Assembly: GCA_015228695.1 (NCBI GenBank)
Contig: JADGDA010000098.1
Span: 1-8,566, forward strand
Direction of reading: 5' to 3'
DNA: 8,566 bases
Origin: Alphaproteobacteria bacterium
GTDB lineage: Bacteria; Pseudomonadota; Alphaproteobacteria; Rhodospirillales; Rhodospirillaceae
This document shows positions 6,787 to 8,566 of the stretch, piece after piece (the first letter of the stretch is position 1; each line of letters starts with the position of its first letter). A program made the position numbers and the translations under genes. Below the pieces are notes generated by a model that worked only from the letters and a program-made list of their open reading frames with translations, searched no databases and had not been told where the DNA came from.

Positions 6787-6807
6787 ATGCCGCGAGGGCC
6801 TGAATGA
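6787..6807 (+). other. Six-codon upstream ORF overlapping the tex start
   Basis: ATG at 6787 reads M-P-R-G-P-E and stops at TGA 6805-6807, overlapping the tex ATG (6804) in an ATGA arrangement. The tex ribosome site GAGGG lies inside it. CCAGG just before it is at most a weak ribosome site. It could be a chance ORF or a tiny coupling leader; nothing in the sequence settles this. Confidence 0.2.
6794..6798 (+). promoter_or_regulatory. Ribosome binding site of tex
   Basis: GAGGG five bases before the ATG at 6804. It is the clearest Shine-Dalgarno among the three plus-strand genes and fixes the tex start. Confidence 0.6.
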
Positions 6808-8566
6808 ACACCATCAATGAAACGATCGCCCGCGAACTGGGAGTCACCGAGGCCCGGGTAACGGCGGCGGTTGCCCTTCTGGACGAGGGCGCGACGGTTC
6901 CGTTCGTCGCCCGCTACCGCAAGGAGGCGACGGGGGGGCTGGACGACATTCAGCTCCGGGCCCTGGAGGAACGGCTGCGCTATCTGCGCGAGATGGCGGA
7001 ACGGCGGACCGCCATCCTGGCAAGCATCGACGAGCAGGGTAAGCTGACCCCCGAACTGCGCCAAGCCATCGAGACGGCGGAGTCGAAGGCGCGACTCGAG
7101 GACTTGTACCTGCCGTACCGGCCGAAGCGGCGGACCAAGGCGATGATCGCCCGCGAGGCCGGCCTGGAGCCCCTGGCCGACGCCCTGCTGGCGGACCCCA
7201 CGCTGGTTCCCGAGGCGGCGGCGCTGCCCTTCGTGGACGCGGAAAAGGGAGTCCCGGACGCAAGAGAGGCCCTGGAGGGCGCGCGCCAGATTCTGATGGA
7301 ACGCTTCTCCGAGGACGCCGAACTGGTGGGGACCCTGCGCGGATACGTGTGGGACAACGCCCGCCTGACCGCGCGGGTGGTCGAAGGCAAGGCGGACAGC
7401 GGAGCCAAGTTCTCCGATTACTTCAACTATTCGGAGGCTCTCCGCACGGTGCCCTCCCACCGGGCGCTGGCCTTGTTCCGGGGCCGCAAGGAAGAGGTTC
7501 TGACCCTTTCCCTGGACGTCGGCCTCCCCGTGGAGCCCCCGGCTCTGGACGTCTGCGAGGGCCGCGTCGCCGCCCGCTTCGGGATTGCGGACCAGGGGCG
7601 GGCGGCCGACCGGTGGCTGGCGGACACCGCGCGCTGGGCCTGGAAGGTCAAGATCGCGCCCCACATCGAACTGGACCTGATGAACCGTTTGTGGGACGGG
7701 GCGGAGGATGAGGCGATCCGGGTATTCGCTGGCAACCTCCGCGCCCTGCTGCTGGCGGCCCCGGCCGGACGGCGGACGACCCTGGCGCTCGATCCGGGGT
7801 TCCGCACCGGGGTCAAGGTCGCGGTGGTGGACGATACCGGAAAGCTGGTCGAAACGGCGACCATCCATCCCCACGAGCCGAAAAAGCAATGGGACGAGTC
7901 CATCGCCGTGCTCGCGGCCCTGTCCCACCGGTTCCGCGTCGATCTGGTCGCCATCGGCAACGGCACGGCCTCACGCGAGACCGATCGGCTCGTCGCCGAC
8001 CTGATCCGGCTGCACCCCGAGCTGAACCTGACCAAGGCCATGGTGTCGGAGGCCGGCGCGTCGGTGTATTCGGCCTCGGAATACGCCTCGAAGGAGATGC
8101 CCGACGTGGACGTGAGCCTGCGCGGCGCGGCGTCCATCGGGCGGCGGCTCCAGGACCCGCTGGCGGAACTGGTGAAAATCGACCCCAAGGCCATCGGCGT
8201 CGGCCAGTACCAGCACGATCTGAGCGAAAGCAAGCTCGGGCGCAGCCTGGACGCGGTCGTCGAGGATTGCGTGAACGCGGTCGGGGTGGACGTCAACATG
8301 GCGTCGCCCCCTCTCCTGGCCCGAGTCTCGGGCCTGGGCGGGAGTCTGGCCCAGAACGTGGTCGCCTACCGGGACGAGAACGGTCCCTTCCGCACCCGCT
8401 CCGACCTCCGCAACGTTCCCCGTCTCGGCCCCAAGGCCTACGAACAGGCGGCGGGCTTCCTGCGCATCGTCGGCGGCGACGATCCCCTCGACAATTCCGC
8501 CGTCCACCCGGAAGCCTATCCCGTCGTGCGCCGCATCCTGGGCGCCACCGGCCGCGACGTCAAAGG
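6804..8566 (+). CDS. tex: Tex family transcription accessory / RNA-binding protein, N-terminal 587 residues, truncated by the window edge
   Basis: Tex is a conserved cytoplasmic nucleic-acid-binding protein, related to eukaryotic Spt6, linked to transcription and RNA metabolism. The N-terminal helical domain contains PFVARYRKEATGGLDDIQLR (33-52) and LEDLYLPYRPKRRTKA (98-113), both hallmarks of the family. The YqgF/RNase H-like domain begins near ALDPGFRTGVKVAVVD (328-343) and includes AIGNGTASRETD (383-394) and VSEAGASVYSASEYAS (414-429). Then come DPLAELVKIDPKAIGVGQYQ (451-470), helix-hairpin-helix repeats (about 500-555), and the conserved FLRIVGGDDPLDNSAVHPE (552-570). The frame is open to the last base. 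The family has about 750-790 residues, so the C-terminal S1 RNA-binding domain lies outside. The ATG at 6804 has GAGGG five bases upstream. It lies 53 bases after the peptidase gene with no clear terminator between them, so the two may be co-transcribed. Confidence 0.97.
   Translation, partial: MNTINETIARELGVTEARVTAAVALLDEGATVPFVARYRKEATGGLDDIQLRALEERLRYLREMAERRTAILASIDEQGKLTPELRQAIETAESKARLEDLYLPYRPKRRTKAMIAREAGLEPLADALLADPTLVPEAAALPFVDAEKGVPDAREALEGARQILMERFSEDAELVGTLRGYVWDNARLTARVVEGKADSGAKFSDYFNYSEALRTVPSHRALALFRGRKEEVLTLSLDVGLPVEPPALDVCEGRVAARFGIADQGRAADRWLADTARWAWKVKIAPHIELDLMNRLWDGAEDEAIRVFAGNLRALLLAAPAGRRTTLALDPGFRTGVKVAVVDDTGKLVETATIHPHEPKKQWDESIAVLAALSHRFRVDLVAIGNGTASRETDRLVADLIRLHPELNLTKAMVSEAGASVYSASEYASKEMPDVDVSLRGAASIGRRLQDPLAELVKIDPKAIGVGQYQHDLSESKLGRSLDAVVEDCVNAVGVDVNMASPPLLARVSGLGGSLAQNVVAYRDENGPFRTRSDLRNVPRLGPKAYEQAAGFLRIVGGDDPLDNSAVHPEAYPVVRRILGATGRDVK

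Noticed and set aside
6696..7928. A 410-codon minus-strand open frame antisense to tex
   Set aside because: The Tex family motifs are continuous on the plus strand. The antisense frame lacks any domain and has shadow composition.

Overview
The window is GC-rich, tightly packed bacterial chromosome with five protein-coding genes and almost no free intergenic space. The sequence suggests an alphaproteobacterium, probably Rhodospirillales and perhaps Magnetospirillum-like. This rests on overall composition, the style of the GAF/PAS histidine kinase, a DUF3772-type MscS channel, a Tat-type DUF882 peptidase, and one extragenic palindrome of a type common in that class. The genus-level guess is tentative. 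The genes look chromosomal and ordinary: there is no transposase, phage gene, CRISPR array, tRNA or rRNA.

Layout. On the minus strand, reading right to left, a large mechanosensitive channel of the MscS superfamily (1638-4097) is followed after 66 bases by ileS, isoleucyl-tRNA synthetase (from 1571, running off the left edge before its KMSKS motif). On the plus strand, reading left to right, are a soluble GAF-PAS sensor histidine kinase (4154-6007), a Tat-exported DUF882/YcbK (MepK-like) M15 peptidase (about 6184-6750), and tex, a transcription-accessory/RNA-binding protein (from 6804, running off the right edge before its S1 domain). The channel and the kinase are divergent and share a 56-base gap.

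How the genes may work together. IleS and Tex are housekeeping proteins with no evident link to their neighbours. The channel (relief of osmotic downshift), the kinase and the peptidoglycan peptidase could all concern envelope or osmotic homeostasis, but this is only suggested by adjacency. The kinase has no response regulator in the window, so its output is unknown.

Points worth a second look: a perfect 13-bp GC hairpin just inside the kinase coding sequence; a cluster of Cys and His residues in the kinase GAF domain; a REP-like palindrome before the peptidase gene; uncertainty about the peptidase start; and a six-codon ORF overlapping the tex start. I found no convincing new biological system. 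Several very long open frames (up to 1134 codons) lie antisense or out of frame to the real genes; I judge them to be GC-skew artefacts.
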